Position numbers and translations under genes: made by a program
Shown: in pieces, positions 24,330-33,803 of the stretch
Layout: each line of letters opens with the position of its first letter
Numbering within the stretch: position 1 is the first letter of the stretch
The notes under the pieces: model-generated
What the model saw: only the letters and a program-made list of their open reading frames with translations
Told to the model about the DNA's origin: nothing
Databases searched by the model: none
Source of the DNA: Chryseobacterium sp. ISL-6
GTDB taxonomy: Bacteria; Bacteroidota; Bacteroidia; Flavobacteriales; Weeksellaceae
DNA: 64,000 nucleotides
Assembly: GCF_018613715.1 (NCBI RefSeq)
Contig: NZ_JAGGPT010000006.1
Location: 372,001 to 436,000, forward strand
Direction of reading: 5' to 3'

Positions 24330-25688
24330 TTATACAACTCCTTGAGCCAGCATTGCTTCTGCAACTTTCACGAAGCCGGCAATGTTTGCACCTTTTACGT
24401 AGTTTACATAACCATCTTCTTCTTTTCCATAGTCTCTACAAGCTTTATGGATTCCGATCATGATCTCCTTTAATCTTGCGTCTACCTCTTCAGAAGTCCA
24501 GTTTAGACGAATTGAGTTCTGAGTCATTTCTAATCCTGAAGTAGCTACACCACCAGCGTTAGACGCTTTACCAGGAGAGAATAATACTTTGCTGTCTAAG
24601 AAATAGTTGATCGCTTCTAACGTTGAAGGCATATTAGCTGCTTCAGTTACGCAAAGAACTCCATTTTCAACCAATACTTTAGCATCTTCGAAGTCCAATT
24701 CGTTTTGAGTAGCTGAAGGGATAGCAACATCACACTTCACTTCCCAAGGACGTTTTCCTGCATAGAAAATAGCAGATGGATATTTTTTAGCATAGTCTTC
24801 AGCTCTGTTATTACCTGAAGATCTTAATTCTAATAAATAATCAATTTTATCACCATCGATACCGTCTTTATCATAGATATATCCGTCAGGACCAGAAATA
24901 GTTACTACTTTTCCACCCAATTCAGATACCTTTTTAATAACTCCCCAGGCTACGTTACCGAAACCTGAAACAGAAACAATCTTATCTTTAAATGTTTGAT
25001 CAATAGTCTTAAGCATTTGCTCAGCGAAGTAAACGACACCATATCCCGTAGCTTCAGGACGGATCAATGATCCACCATACGCAAGACCTTTTCCTGTAAG
25101 CACACCTGTAAATTCGTTTCTTACTTTCTTGTATTGTCCGAAAAGATATCCGATTTCTCTTGATCCTACTCCAATATCTCCTGCTGGAACATCAGTTTCA
25201 GGGCCAATGTGCTTGCATAATTCAGTCATGAAAGCCTGGCAGAAACGCATTACTTCCATATCTGATTTTCCTTGTGGGTCAAAATCAGAACCTCCTTTAC
25301 CACCACCCATTGGAAGAGTAGTCAATGAATTTTTGAATACTTGTTCGAAAGCTAAGAACTTAAGAACTGACAAGTTTACAGTAGGATGGAAACGAATTCC
25401 TCCTTTGTATGGTCCGATTGCAGAGTTCATCTGAATTCTGAAACCTCTGTTTACCTGGATTTCTCCTTTATCATCAACCCATGGAACTCTGAAAATAATA
25501 ATTCTTTCAGCTTCAGCCATTCTCTCAAGAAGCTTCATTCCTGTGTATTCTTTCTTGGTAGCGATAAACGGAATTACAGTAACTGCAACTTCTTTTACGG
25601 CTTGTAAAAATTCTGGCTCGTTAGGGTTTTTTGCCTCAATTTTTGCAATAAACTCCTGGATTTTCTGGTCAATATTATATTGTTCCAT
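24330..25688 (-). CDS. gdhA: NADP-specific glutamate dehydrogenase
   Basis: A 452-residue hexameric cytosolic enzyme that aminates 2-oxoglutarate to glutamate. The substrate-site lysines are seen in GPYKGGIRF (Lys95) and in MGGGKGGSDFDP (Lys131, the catalytic one), followed by PAGDIGVGSREIGYLFG. The NADP-binding Rossmann segment is VSVSGFGNVAWG. Length and these motifs match the E. coli GdhA type (small hexameric NADP form). It is monocistronic with a good promoter and tandem downstream hairpins, as expected of a strongly expressed nitrogen-assimilation gene. Confidence 0.96.
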   Translation of the reverse strand: MEQYNIDQKIQEFIAKIEAKNPNEPEFLQAVKEVAVTVIPFIATKKEYTGMKLLERMAEAERIIIFRVPWVDDKGEIQVNRGFRIQMNSAIGPYKGGIRFHPTVNLSVLKFLAFEQVFKNSLTTLPMGGGKGGSDFDPQGKSDMEVMRFCQAFMTELCKHIGPETDVPAGDIGVGSREIGYLFGQYKKVRNEFTGVLTGKGLAYGGSLIRPEATGYGVVYFAEQMLKTIDQTFKDKIVSVSGFGNVAWGVIKKVSELGGKVVTISGPDGYIYDKDGIDGDKIDYLLELRSSGNNRAEDYAKKYPSAIFYAGKRPWEVKCDVAIPSATQNELDFEDAKVLVENGVLCVTEAANMPSTLEAINYFLDSKVLFSPGKASNAGGVATSGLEMTQNSIRLNWTSEEVDARLKEIMIGIHKACRDYGKEEDGYVNYVKGANIAGFVKVAEAMLAQGVV

Positions 25689-25714
25689 ATATTAAGGTTG
25701 AATATTATTGCCAA

Positions 25715-25744
25715 CAAATTTAATTTTTTTTTCAAGATTCACAA
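25715..25744 (-). promoter_or_regulatory. gdhA promoter
   Basis: On the minus strand TTG (25742-25744) is followed 19 bases later by TAAATTTG (25715-25722), a full match to the Bacteroidetes sigma-ABfr type consensus. It lies 26 bases before the gdhA start. Confidence 0.65.
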
Positions 25745-25878
25745 CACCTTAATTGATGATTGTTGAAAATTTATTAATTATGAGAGAAAATATTATTAAA
25801 TTGATAATTTGCATTTAAATTTTATTAAAAATTAAATGTTATACGTGAAATAATGCAATATTAAGAAATAGTTAAATT

Positions 25879-26988
25879 TCAAATTGCTAGAAATTGCCTC
25901 CCAGAAAACGATTTCACTTTACCTAAAAGCTCTAATTCTAAAAGTACAGGTAAAATTCTATGTGTTGGAAGGACTATTTGCTGGGCTAAATCATCCAAAT
26001 TAATTTGTGGATTTTCAGCAATAAAATTATAGATTAGACTTTGATTTTCAGTTAATTGAATTGCAATAGAAGAACTGGGAAATAGTTCTTCTATTTTTTC
26101 TTTAGGTTTGTTAAAACAAAGGTTGCTGATCAGATCTTTAATTGTAGAAATTGTAGCTGCCTTATTTTGAGAAATAAGATGATTGCAGCCTTGGCTATAC
26201 TGATCTGTAATTTTTCCGGGCAGAGCAAAAACATCCCTGTTATAGCCGTTAGCAAAGGTTGCTGTACTCATTGATCCGCCTCCAAAAGCGGTCTCCACCA
26301 CCATAGTTGCTGGAGATATTCCAGCAATAATTCTATTTCTTTGAATAAAGTTTTCTCTATCAGGTTTTCTTGAAGAATTAAATTCGGTAAACAGGACTCC
26401 GCCGTCTTGCAGGATCTTCTCAGATAGCCGCTTATTTTTTGCAGGATAAAGAGTGTGGAAACCATGCGCTAAAACAGCAGCGGTAGGGATTTTGTAGTGA
26501 AGAGATTGATCGTGCACTTCTTTATCTACTCCCAAAGCCAATCCACTAATGGAAATAAAACTACAAGATTGGGTTTCTTCAAAAAAATTCTTTATAAACT
26601 GTTTACCATAAGCCGTAATATTCCTTGTACCTACAATACTTAAGGGCAGTAGTGAATTTTTGTAGTTTCCTTTTTGGTATAAAATAGCAGGAGCATCTTC
26701 ACATTCCCCGAGTAAGTAGGGGAGTTCTTTAAGATGTTTTAGCTTGATCAGAATATTGTTGCTTTCGCAAAATTTCAATTCTTTTTCAGCAAAGTCTAAA
26801 TGGCTAGGGTTGCCAATATCTGATACAATCTTTTGACCAAATCCATCTATTTTTTTATATTCTTTCTTAGCCTTTTCCCACGCCGTTTTAGCGCTTCCAA
26901 ATGTTCTAATAAGTTTTATGAAATTGATATCACCAATCAGGCTGCACTCGCGTAATGCGATTGCATAAAGATGTTCTTCGGAAATCAT
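25879..26988 (-). CDS. dprA: DNA-processing protein DprA
   Basis: A 369-residue cytosolic protein that binds incoming single-stranded DNA and loads RecA during natural transformation. The N-terminal helical part is followed by the Rossmann-like DprA domain (LPLSIVGTRNITAYGKQF, FISISGLALGVDKEVH, NFIQRNRIIAGIS, VVETAFGGGSMSTATFA, VFALPGKITDQYSQGCNHLI). A C-terminal winged-helix (about 305-365, NLDDLAQQIVLPTHRILPVLLELELLG) completes the usual three-domain layout. It follows the rhomboid gene by 33 bases on the same strand, likely one operon. Confidence 0.94.
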   Translation of the reverse strand: MISEEHLYAIALRECSLIGDINFIKLIRTFGSAKTAWEKAKKEYKKIDGFGQKIVSDIGNPSHLDFAEKELKFCESNNILIKLKHLKELPYLLGECEDAPAILYQKGNYKNSLLPLSIVGTRNITAYGKQFIKNFFEETQSCSFISISGLALGVDKEVHDQSLHYKIPTAAVLAHGFHTLYPAKNKRLSEKILQDGGVLFTEFNSSRKPDRENFIQRNRIIAGISPATMVVETAFGGGSMSTATFANGYNRDVFALPGKITDQYSQGCNHLISQNKAATISTIKDLISNLCFNKPKEKIEELFPSSSIAIQLTENQSLIYNFIAENPQINLDDLAQQIVLPTHRILPVLLELELLGKVKSFSGRQFLAI

Positions 26989-27021
26989 GTGTGTTTTTTT
27001 TCAAATGTAATGAATTAAGTT

Positions 27022-27789
27022 TTATTTTTTCCTTAATTCCTCTAAATGATCCCAGATATCATCTCTTTTTTTGTGGGGCAGTTCTAAAAAGTCTTCGGGG
27101 TGATTTTCTTTATATTCCTGCCAAAGCTTGTCATCTTTCTCGTTATAGTAGTTAGGGAATTCCCAAATGAATTTTCTCTTTTTTTCACCAATATTTTTGA
27201 ATGCAAAAGCAATGATACTTCCTACTACTGCTCCTGAAAGGTGGGCTTGCCAGGATATTTTACTTGGTTCATGAAGATTGTAAAATAATTCTTCAGGAAA
27301 CATCCCCCAAATCAAACTTCCGTAATATAATACAACCAGTAAAGAAATGGTTAAAAGTTTCATATTCCATTTAAATACTCCACTGAAGAAGAGGAAGAAA
27401 GCTAAAACATATACGACGCCACTGGCTCCAATGGTACAGGTGTACATGTACTCACCTGTGAGGATATCTATGGGCGGAAGTAACCAAACCAATAATCCAG
27501 TTGCCAGCCAACCGATAACAAACACTTTATTGGCCACTAATGGATAGAACTGATATAAAAGAAACATCAGCACAGCAATGGGAATTGAGTTACTGATAAT
27601 ATGGTCCATATTTCCATGCAAAAGAGGAGAGGTAACCACCCCCAACAAACCTTCAGGTAAAAGAGGAATGATGGCTCCAAAGCAACTCTGAAAGAAGCCT
27701 TGTGTTTGTAAAAAGTAGCCCAGCCACATTGCAGCAAGCATCAGCAATGGATATAAGATAGCTTTCTTGGAAATTGCGTTTTTAAACAT
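27022..27789 (-). CDS. Rhomboid family intramembrane serine protease
   Basis: A 255-residue inner-membrane protease. The catalytic Ser123 is in TIGASGVVY and the catalytic His183 in QAHLSGAVVGS. The loop SPLLHGNMDHIISNS carries the His/Asn residues that form the oxyanion site. About six hydrophobic helices are visible. A soluble tail of ~55 residues (from about 200, GEKKRKFIWEFPNYY onward) is longer than in the minimal bacterial form and is charged and helical. Substrates are unknown. It is first in a unit with dprA. Confidence 0.9.
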   Translation of the reverse strand: MFKNAISKKAILYPLLMLAAMWLGYFLQTQGFFQSCFGAIIPLLPEGLLGVVTSPLLHGNMDHIISNSIPIAVLMFLLYQFYPLVANKVFVIGWLATGLLVWLLPPIDILTGEYMYTCTIGASGVVYVLAFFLFFSGVFKWNMKLLTISLLVVLYYGSLIWGMFPEELFYNLHEPSKISWQAHLSGAVVGSIIAFAFKNIGEKKRKFIWEFPNYYNEKDDKLWQEYKENHPEDFLELPHKKRDDIWDHLEELRKK

Positions 27790-28010
27790 GAAGAGGTAAT
27801 GTCAAATCAAAAGCCAATAATAAATTTCGGAAAATTTGGCGATGGTTTTTTCTCTTTTAAATTATTTATAAGACAAAAGGTAATGATTTTTAGGGAACTA
27901 GTGATTTGGAATTTATTGTTTGATGATTCATTTTCTTTATTTCGGACATTTCGATCCATTTGTTGGGTCTATTTGTTTAGTGAAAGTTCTTCAATAAAAA
28001 ATTATATTTC

Positions 28011-28018
28011 TATTTTTG
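28011..28018 (+). promoter_or_regulatory. -7 element for the DUF3078 gene
   Basis: TATTTTTG matches TAnnTTTG, 18 bases before the ATG at 28037, which would give a very short leader. No good -33 TTG is seen. Confidence 0.35.
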
Positions 28019-28036
28019 TATTGGAAATCTTTAATT

Positions 28037-28969
28037 ATGAAGAACAAATTGTTGATTTTTTCCATTGCATTGGGAATAAATGTAGCAGCACAAGAGATAA
28101 AAATAGATACAACAGCAACACCGGTAAAGGATTCTATAAAAAGCTGGTCTGTATTAGGAAAAAACACATTAATGTTCAATCAGGCAGCTTTTTCAAATTG
28201 GGTTGGTGGAGGAGCCAATAATGTTGGCTGGCTCGCTGGTGTCGATTATAATCTTACCTACGAAAAAGATAAAGACCTGTGGGAGAATATCATCATTCTT
28301 GGTTACGGTCAGAATAATACAAAGGGAATAGGGACAAGGAAAACACAGGATGTCCTCAATATATCTACAAACTACGGAAGACAGTTTTCTAAAAGCTGGT
28401 ATATTTCTTCAGGGGCCAGTTTGCAGTCACAATTTTCTGCTGGTTATGAAGATGGAAACAACCCTGAAGCTAAAAAGATATCCAATTTTATGGCTCCGGG
28501 ATATTTTAACATGGGTTTGGGGGTTACCTATAGACCCAATGATAATTTAACGGTAACATTGCGCCCTGTCAATGGAAGATGGACCTTTGTGTTGGATAAT
28601 GAGCTTCAGAAAGCTGGGAATTATGGTTTAAAAGCAGATGGAGATAACTCACTATTGCAGTTTGGTTTTTTAGGAAATGCTGTATATAAAGTGAAACTGA
28701 TGGAAAATATTAATCTGACGAATACCGCTTCTGTGTTTTCAAACTATCTCGATCATCCCGAAAGGTTAGTACTGGCTTATGGAGCTGTTTTAAATTTAAA
28801 AATTAATAAGTATATCTCATCCAATATCACAGTAGATGTACTATACGATCATAATCAGATCCAGAAAACACAGCTGAAACAAACTTTAGGAATCGGTTTT
28901 GCGTATACCGTTAATAATGGTGTGAAAAGATCTGATAGAAAAGACAATCAGTGGTGGCTTAAAAAATAA
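28037..28969 (+). CDS. DUF3078 outer-membrane-type protein
   Basis: About 310 residues from the ATG at 28037. The in-frame ATG at 28016 adds MYWKSLI in front of the signal peptide and sits in the promoter, so I did not use it. The signal peptide MKNKLLIFSIALGINVAAQ precedes a conserved block (KSWSVLGKNTLMFNQAAFSNWVGGGANN) and many amphipathic strands (LWENIIILGYGQNN, GVTYRPNDNLTVTLRPVNGRWTF) ending with a beta-strand-type tail. DUF3078 proteins of Bacteroidota are predicted beta-barrels of unknown function. A strong terminator follows. Confidence 0.85.
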   Translation: MKNKLLIFSIALGINVAAQEIKIDTTATPVKDSIKSWSVLGKNTLMFNQAAFSNWVGGGANNVGWLAGVDYNLTYEKDKDLWENIIILGYGQNNTKGIGTRKTQDVLNISTNYGRQFSKSWYISSGASLQSQFSAGYEDGNNPEAKKISNFMAPGYFNMGLGVTYRPNDNLTVTLRPVNGRWTFVLDNELQKAGNYGLKADGDNSLLQFGFLGNAVYKVKLMENINLTNTASVFSNYLDHPERLVLAYGAVLNLKINKYISSNITVDVLYDHNQIQKTQLKQTLGIGFAYTVNNGVKRSDRKDNQWWLKK

Positions 28970-28991
28970 CAAAGTAATTATTTAATCAATA

Positions 28992-29019
28992 AAAAAGCAC
29001 TTCGAAAGAAGTGCTTTTT
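28992..29019. terminator. Bidirectional terminator between DUF3078 gene and suf operon
   Basis: A perfect 12-bp stem AAAAAGCACTTC / GAAGTGCTTTTT with a GAAA tetraloop. It ends both the gene at 28037 (+) and the suf operon (-), whose last gene stops at 29039. Confidence 0.88.
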
Positions 29020-29038
29020 TTGGTATCAATTTATTTTC

Positions 29039-30367
29039 TTAGAATTCAATGTCTACTTCTAATTTTTCAGCCAGTAACTTTGAAATTTTTTCCTTTAAAG
29101 GTTCAATGTCAATGTTCTGCATGGCATCATTCGCAAAAGCATAAAGTAATAATGCCTGAGCTTCTTTTTTGGAGATTCCTCTTGCTCTCAGATAAAATAA
29201 TGCATCTTCATTCAATTGGCCCACTGTACAACCATGAGAACACTTTACATCATCTGCAAAGATCTCTAGCTGAGGCTTTGTATCAATTGTTGCTCCTTCA
29301 CTTAATAACACATTATTATTCTGTTGATAAGCATTGGTCTTCTGAGCTATTTTATCAACGAAAACCTTTCCGTTAAATACTCCATGAGCCTTATCTTTGA
29401 ATATCCCTTTATAGTTCTGATAACTTTCACAATTAGGTTGGTTATGGTGAACAGCCGTATGGTGATCCACTAGCTGATCTTTTCCGATAATCGTAATCCC
29501 ATTCATGAATGAGTTGATATTCTGTCCATTATGGATGAAATCCAGATTGTTTCTTACCAATTTTCCTCCAAAAGAGAAAGTATTTACAGTTGTTAAGCTG
29601 TCTTTTTCCTGTTTTGCAAAAGTATTATCGATAAGATAAGAAGTATCATTATCATTTTGAAGTTTATGCCAGTCTGCCTTAGCATTTGGATAGGTAAAGA
29701 TCTCGGTCACTGAATTTGTCAATACAAAAGTATCGTCAAAATTATGATGACTTTCAATTACTTCTACTTTTGCTCCATCTTCAACGATCAATAAATTTCT
29801 TGTATTGTAGAATGTATTTTCTTCTTGGTTTTGTGAAAGATAGAAAACATGGATTGGTCTTTCAATGACAACATTTTTTGGTACCTTCAAGAAGAAGCCA
29901 TATTTGCAGTATGCAAGATTTAAATCTGTAAAAGCTGAACTCTTCCCTGCAATTGTATTGAAATATTTATCAAAAACTTCTTTATGTTTTTCGTCATTCA
30001 AAGCATAGTTGAATGAAAGAAATTCTACGTTTTCGATAGAAACTTTTGATAACTCCTTATGTAGTTTACCATTTACAAAAACGATCCAGTCAAAGTTTTC
30101 TTCACCTAAATGCAATTGGTCCAACTGTTCTTTGGTAATATTGTGACCTTCTTTTGGAAAGAAATTATAGTTTTTTTCCGTGATCTCTTTTAAGTTGGTA
30201 TATTTATATTCTTCGTCCTTTTTGGTTGGAAAACCAATGCTTTCGAACTCTCGAAGAGCTGCTTTTCTATCTTCATCCAGAAATCTGTGACGAAGGCTTT
30301 TCAAAAACTCATCGTGGTTGTCAATAATTTGATCGTATAAAGCCATTACTGAAATTTCGGCCATCAC
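29039..30367 (-). CDS. sufD: Fe-S cluster assembly protein SufD
   Basis: A 442-residue scaffold subunit that, with SufB and the ATPase SufC, forms the cytosolic SufBC2D complex building Fe-S clusters. The N-terminal helical domain (LKSLRHRFLDEDRKAALREFESIGFPTKKDEEYKYTNL) has the SufD form of the common LP..E.W.YT motif. The C-terminal beta-helix contains DHHTAVHHNQPNCESYQNYKGIF and the core AFDV-like region ending in CSHGCTVGQLNEDALFYLRARGISKKEA, the conserved SufB/SufD signature. The start has two Met candidates (codons 1, 2 and 8). It is last in the operon, 98 bases after sufC. Confidence 0.94.
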   Translation of the reverse strand: MMAEISVMALYDQIIDNHDEFLKSLRHRFLDEDRKAALREFESIGFPTKKDEEYKYTNLKEITEKNYNFFPKEGHNITKEQLDQLHLGEENFDWIVFVNGKLHKELSKVSIENVEFLSFNYALNDEKHKEVFDKYFNTIAGKSSAFTDLNLAYCKYGFFLKVPKNVVIERPIHVFYLSQNQEENTFYNTRNLLIVEDGAKVEVIESHHNFDDTFVLTNSVTEIFTYPNAKADWHKLQNDNDTSYLIDNTFAKQEKDSLTTVNTFSFGGKLVRNNLDFIHNGQNINSFMNGITIIGKDQLVDHHTAVHHNQPNCESYQNYKGIFKDKAHGVFNGKVFVDKIAQKTNAYQQNNNVLLSEGATIDTKPQLEIFADDVKCSHGCTVGQLNEDALFYLRARGISKKEAQALLLYAFANDAMQNIDIEPLKEKISKLLAEKLEVDIEF

Positions 30368-30465
30368 ACCTTTTTTATATATTTAAAAATTGTAATATTA
30401 TTTGCGGGTTTTCCGCTTATCTTTTAGTCAGAATTGATAAAATCTGCACCAAAAAATTTCTCTTC

Positions 30466-31209
30466 TTAATTAAGAAGCCAGTCGTAACCTTTCGCTTCTA
30501 ATTCTAAAGCAAGAGATTTGTCACCCGTTTTAATGATCTTACCGTTCGCTAGAACATGTACAAAATCCGGCTGAATATAGTTTAGCAATCTTTGGTAGTG
30601 AGTAATCAAAAGAACTGCATTTCCTTCATTTTTAAAGTGATTTACACCATCTGCAACAATTCTTAAAGCATCAATATCCAATCCTGAATCGGTTTCATCA
30701 AGAATAGCCAGTTTTGGATTAAGCATCATCATCTGGAAGATCTCATTTCTTTTCTTTTCACCTCCTGAAAATCCTTCGTTTAATGATCTTGAAAGGAAGT
30801 CTTTCTTAATTCCCAATTTTTCAGACTTCTCACGAATCATAGCAAGCATTTCTTTTGCAGGCATTTCTTCAAGTCCGTTTGCTTTTCTGGTTTCGTTTAA
30901 AGCAGCTTTAATAAAGTTAGTCACAGAAACTCCGGGAATTTCTACAGGATACTGAAAAGATAGGAATATTCCTTTATGAGCTCTTTCTTCAGGAGCATCT
31001 TCGTTAATGTTTTCACCTTGAAAAATAATATCACCTTCAGTAACTTCGTAATCTTCTTTACCCGCAATAATAGATGAAAGAGTAGATTTTCCTGCTCCGT
31101 TAGGTCCCATTATAGCATGAACTTCACCCGGTTTTATTTCGAGATTGATACCTTTTAAAATTTGTGCGCCATCTTCAATTCTGGCGTGTAAGTTTTTTAT
31201 TTCTAACAT
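30466..31209 (-). CDS. sufC: Fe-S cluster assembly ATPase SufC
   Basis: A 247-residue ABC-type ATPase that powers SufBC2D. Motifs: Walker A GPNGAGKST (about 35-43), Q-loop in IFLSFQYPVEIPG, ABC signature FSGGEKKR and Walker B LAILDETDSGLD. The EIPGVSVTNFIKAALN segment after the Q-loop and the E-to-D variation at the LDETDSGLD motif are typical of SufC rather than of transporters. It lies 18 bases after the GNAT gene and before sufD. Confidence 0.96.
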   Translation of the reverse strand: MLEIKNLHARIEDGAQILKGINLEIKPGEVHAIMGPNGAGKSTLSSIIAGKEDYEVTEGDIIFQGENINEDAPEERAHKGIFLSFQYPVEIPGVSVTNFIKAALNETRKANGLEEMPAKEMLAMIREKSEKLGIKKDFLSRSLNEGFSGGEKKRNEIFQMMMLNPKLAILDETDSGLDIDALRIVADGVNHFKNEGNAVLLITHYQRLLNYIQPDFVHVLANGKIIKTGDKSLALELEAKGYDWLLN

Positions 31210-31227
31210 TTTATTTGCTTAAACAAA

Positions 31228-31734
31228 TTATTTTTGAATTCTATATATTAAACTTTCCGGCTGATCCGGTACATCATTAAGTTGTCCAGTCTGTTCCATT
31301 CCTGCTTTTTCCAATACTTTGATCGAAACAACATTAGCAGGACGAACCATACCGAAAATTTCCTTTTCATTCAGATCATTAAAACCGAAGTCTATAGCTT
31401 TTTTTGAAAACTCTGTTGCATATCCTTTTCCCCAGGCTTCCGGAGCAAAACGATATCCAAGGTTTAATTTTTCTTCTTCGTCATACATTTTATAGCTAAG
31501 TCCGCCGAAGCCAATAACCCTATCTGGGTTTTCTTTTTCTAAAATTGCCCATCCACCGAAATTGTATTGATCCCAATGTTCAAGCATTCTATTAAATGTA
31601 TTTTCAGCTTTTTCAAGACTCATTGGTCCACTCGGATTATAAAGATTGGTCTGCGGGTCTTTATTAATTTCAAAAAATCTTTCAAAATCTTGCTTTTCAG
31701 GTTTTCTTAAAATTAATCTTTCCGTAGTTTTCAT
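31228..31734 (-). CDS. GNAT family N-acetyltransferase inside the suf operon
   Basis: A 168-residue protein of the RimJ/RimL-like type. Landmarks are TTERLILRKPEKQDFERFFEIN at the start, VIGFGGLSYK, and the acetyl-CoA loop PEAWGKGYATEF (R/Q-x-x-G-x-G/A), then PANVVSIKVLEKAGMEQTG, the conserved closing motif. The substrate is unknown; relatives acetylate small molecules or protein N-termini. It lies between sufB (6-base gap) and sufC (18-base gap) on the same strand, so it is co-transcribed with Fe-S assembly genes, although no known Suf step needs an acetyltransferase. Confidence 0.88.
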   Translation of the reverse strand: MKTTERLILRKPEKQDFERFFEINKDPQTNLYNPSGPMSLEKAENTFNRMLEHWDQYNFGGWAILEKENPDRVIGFGGLSYKMYDEEEKLNLGYRFAPEAWGKGYATEFSKKAIDFGFNDLNEKEIFGMVRPANVVSIKVLEKAGMEQTGQLNDVPDQPESLIYRIQK

Positions 31735-31740
31735 CCTGTC

Positions 31741-33189
31741 TTATCCTACTGAGCCTTCTAGTGAGATCTCTAATAATTTCTGAGCTTCAATAGCAAACTC
31801 CATAGGAAGCTTGTTTAAAACCTCTTTACTGAAGCCATTCACGATCAGAGCAATCGCTCTTTCCGTATCGATCCCCCTCTGGTTACAATAAAAGATCTGA
31901 TCTTCACCGATTTTTGAAGTGGTTGCTTCATGCTCTAATTGAGCCGTAGGATCTTTAATCTCAATATATGGGAATGTATGTGCACCACATTCGTTACCCA
32001 TTAGTAAAGAATCACACTGGGAGAAATTCCTTGCTCCTTTTGCAGAAGGCATTACTTTTACCAGTCCTCTGTAAGAGTTTTGTGATTTACCGGCAGAAAT
32101 ACCTTTGGATATAATCGTTGATTTTGTGTTCTTTCCGATATGGATCATTTTTGTTCCGGTATCAGCATATTGGTGATTGTTAGTCACAGCAATAGAATAG
32201 AACTCACCAATTGATCCATCTCCCTTCAAAATACAAGATGGGTATTTCCATGTTACCGCAGATCCGGTTTCAACCTGTGTCCATGAGATCTTTGCATTTC
32301 TTTCGCAAAGTCCTCTTTTTGTTACAAAATTAAATACACCTCCTTTTCCTTCTTCATTACCTGGATACCAGTTCTGAACTGTAGAATATTTAATTTCAGC
32401 GTTATCCATTGCAATTAATTCCACAACGGCTGCGTGCAATTGATTTTCATCTCTGGAAGGAGCAGTACAACCTTCAAGATAAGAAACATAACTTCCTTCA
32501 TCAGCAATCACAAGAGTTCTTTCAAACTGTCCTGTTCCTGCCTGATTAATACGGAAATATGTTGAAAGTTCCATTGGACACCTTACTCCTTTAGGAATAT
32601 AACAGAAACTTCCGTCAGAAAATACAGCAGAATTTAAAGCTGCATAAAAATTATCTCCTCTTGGAACTACTTTCCCTAAGTACTTTTTCACTAAATCAGG
32701 ATGGTTTTTTATCGCTTCTGAAATAGAACAGAAAATAATTCCTTTCTCTGCTAAAGTATCCTGGAAAGTTGTTTTTACCGAAATTGAATCTATTACAATG
32801 TCTACGGCAACTCCAGAAAGTCTTTTTTGTTCCTCGATGTTAATTCCTAGTTTTGCGAAGGTTTTAAGCAATTCCGGGTCTACTTCATCTAAACTTGCCA
32901 ATTCGGCATTCTTCTTTGGAGCAGCATAATATCGAATTGCCTGGAAATCTGGTTTCACATATTTAATGTTGGCCCATGTAGGTTCTACCATTTTAAGCCA
33001 TATTCTATAAGATTCCAAACGCCATTCTGTCATCCATTCTGGCTCTTCTTTTTTAGCAGAGATAGCACGGATGACATCTTCATCTAAACCAATCGGGAAA
33101 TCTTCATAATCGATCTTCGTTTCCCAACCGAATTCGTATTTTTTATTTTCTAAATCGACGCGTAAATCGTCTTCTGTATATTTACTCAT
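31741..33189 (-). CDS. sufB: Fe-S cluster assembly protein SufB
   Basis: A 482-residue scaffold of the SufBC2D complex. It contains SufB hallmarks: [69 protein letters not shown] strands, the Cys in [22 protein letters not shown] and the C-terminal [26 protein letters not shown]. The protein is larger than SufD and carries the cluster-ligand Cys. It follows sufA by 71 bases and precedes the GNAT gene. Confidence 0.96.
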   Translation of the reverse strand: MSKYTEDDLRVDLENKKYEFGWETKIDYEDFPIGLDEDVIRAISAKKEEPEWMTEWRLESYRIWLKMVEPTWANIKYVKPDFQAIRYYAAPKKNAELASLDEVDPELLKTFAKLGINIEEQKRLSGVAVDIVIDSISVKTTFQDTLAEKGIIFCSISEAIKNHPDLVKKYLGKVVPRGDNFYAALNSAVFSDGSFCYIPKGVRCPMELSTYFRINQAGTGQFERTLVIADEGSYVSYLEGCTAPSRDENQLHAAVVELIAMDNAEIKYSTVQNWYPGNEEGKGGVFNFVTKRGLCERNAKISWTQVETGSAVTWKYPSCILKGDGSIGEFYSIAVTNNHQYADTGTKMIHIGKNTKSTIISKGISAGKSQNSYRGLVKVMPSAKGARNFSQCDSLLMGNECGAHTFPYIEIKDPTAQLEHEATTSKIGEDQIFYCNQRGIDTERAIALIVNGFSKEVLNKLPMEFAIEAQKLLEISLEGSVG

Positions 33190-33260
33190 TTTGATGGATT
33201 CTAGATTTTAGATATCAGAAGTCAGATAGTGATTACTAACTTCTAATTTCCAACGTCTAA

Positions 33261-33590
33261 TTACAAACTAAAACTCTCTCCACAACCACACGTTCTGGAT
33301 GCATTAGGATTATTAAAAACAAATCCTTTTCCGTTCAAACCTCCTGAATATTCAAGAATGGTACCCGCTAAATAGAGGATAGATTTTTTGTCTACAACAA
33401 TTTTAACATCGTTGTTTACAATAATTTGGTCTGTTTCTTCTTTTTGGTTGTCAAATTTTAAAACATACTCCAAACCAGAGCATCCTCCACTTTTCACCCC
33501 CACTCTTATATAATCTTCAGCAGGGTTAAAGCCTTCTTCCGTCATAAGTTGGATGGCTTTTAACTTCGCTTGATCTGATACTGTTATCAT
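33261..33590 (-). CDS. sufA: A-type Fe-S carrier protein (SufA/IscA)
   Basis: A 109-residue HesB/IscA-family carrier that passes clusters from the scaffold to target proteins. The three cluster cysteines are seen in KSGGCSGLEY (one) and RTCGCGESFSL (two, CxC at the end). Both positions and length match the family. It opens the suf operon and is the first gene after the promoter at 33619-33649. Confidence 0.94.
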   Translation of the reverse strand: MITVSDQAKLKAIQLMTEEGFNPAEDYIRVGVKSGGCSGLEYVLKFDNQKEETDQIIVNNDVKIVVDKKSILYLAGTILEYSGGLNGKGFVFNNPNASRTCGCGESFSL

Positions 33591-33618
33591 TGTATTTATT
33601 TAGAATGATTTAATCTTG

Positions 33619-33649
33619 CAAAAATACGAACTAATTTCCGCAATCTCAA
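33619..33649 (-). promoter_or_regulatory. suf operon promoter
   Basis: On the minus strand TTG (33647-33649) is followed 20 bases later by TATTTTTG (33619-33626), matching the Bacteroidetes consensus. It lies about 28 bases before the sufA ATG. I saw no Fur- or IscR-type operator overlapping it. Confidence 0.6.
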
Positions 33650-33765
33650 ATTGAAGATATCTATTTTAATAATTCGAATCTTAATAGCATCGTTATACAT
33701 ATCATTGTTAGTGTTAAAAAATGTATAAATATTCTTCTGCAAATTTAGTAATTCTGTTTTTGATT

Positions 33766-33773
33766 TAACTTTG
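33766..33773 (+). promoter_or_regulatory. -7 element for the GLPGLI pair
   Basis: TAACTTTG matches TAnnTTTG, 30 bases before the ATG at 33804. The -33 element is not clear. Confidence 0.38.
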
Positions 33774-33803
33774 AACAGTATTTTTTATCTATAAAGAATA
33801 ATT

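Noticed and set aside
27799..28221. 140-codon plus-strand frame overlapping the DUF3078 start
   Set aside because: It overlaps a clear signal peptide gene in another frame and has no family features.
30404..30416. GCGG...CCGC hairpin between sufC and sufD as an attenuator
   Set aside because: The stem is only 4 bp with no T-tract; too weak to call.
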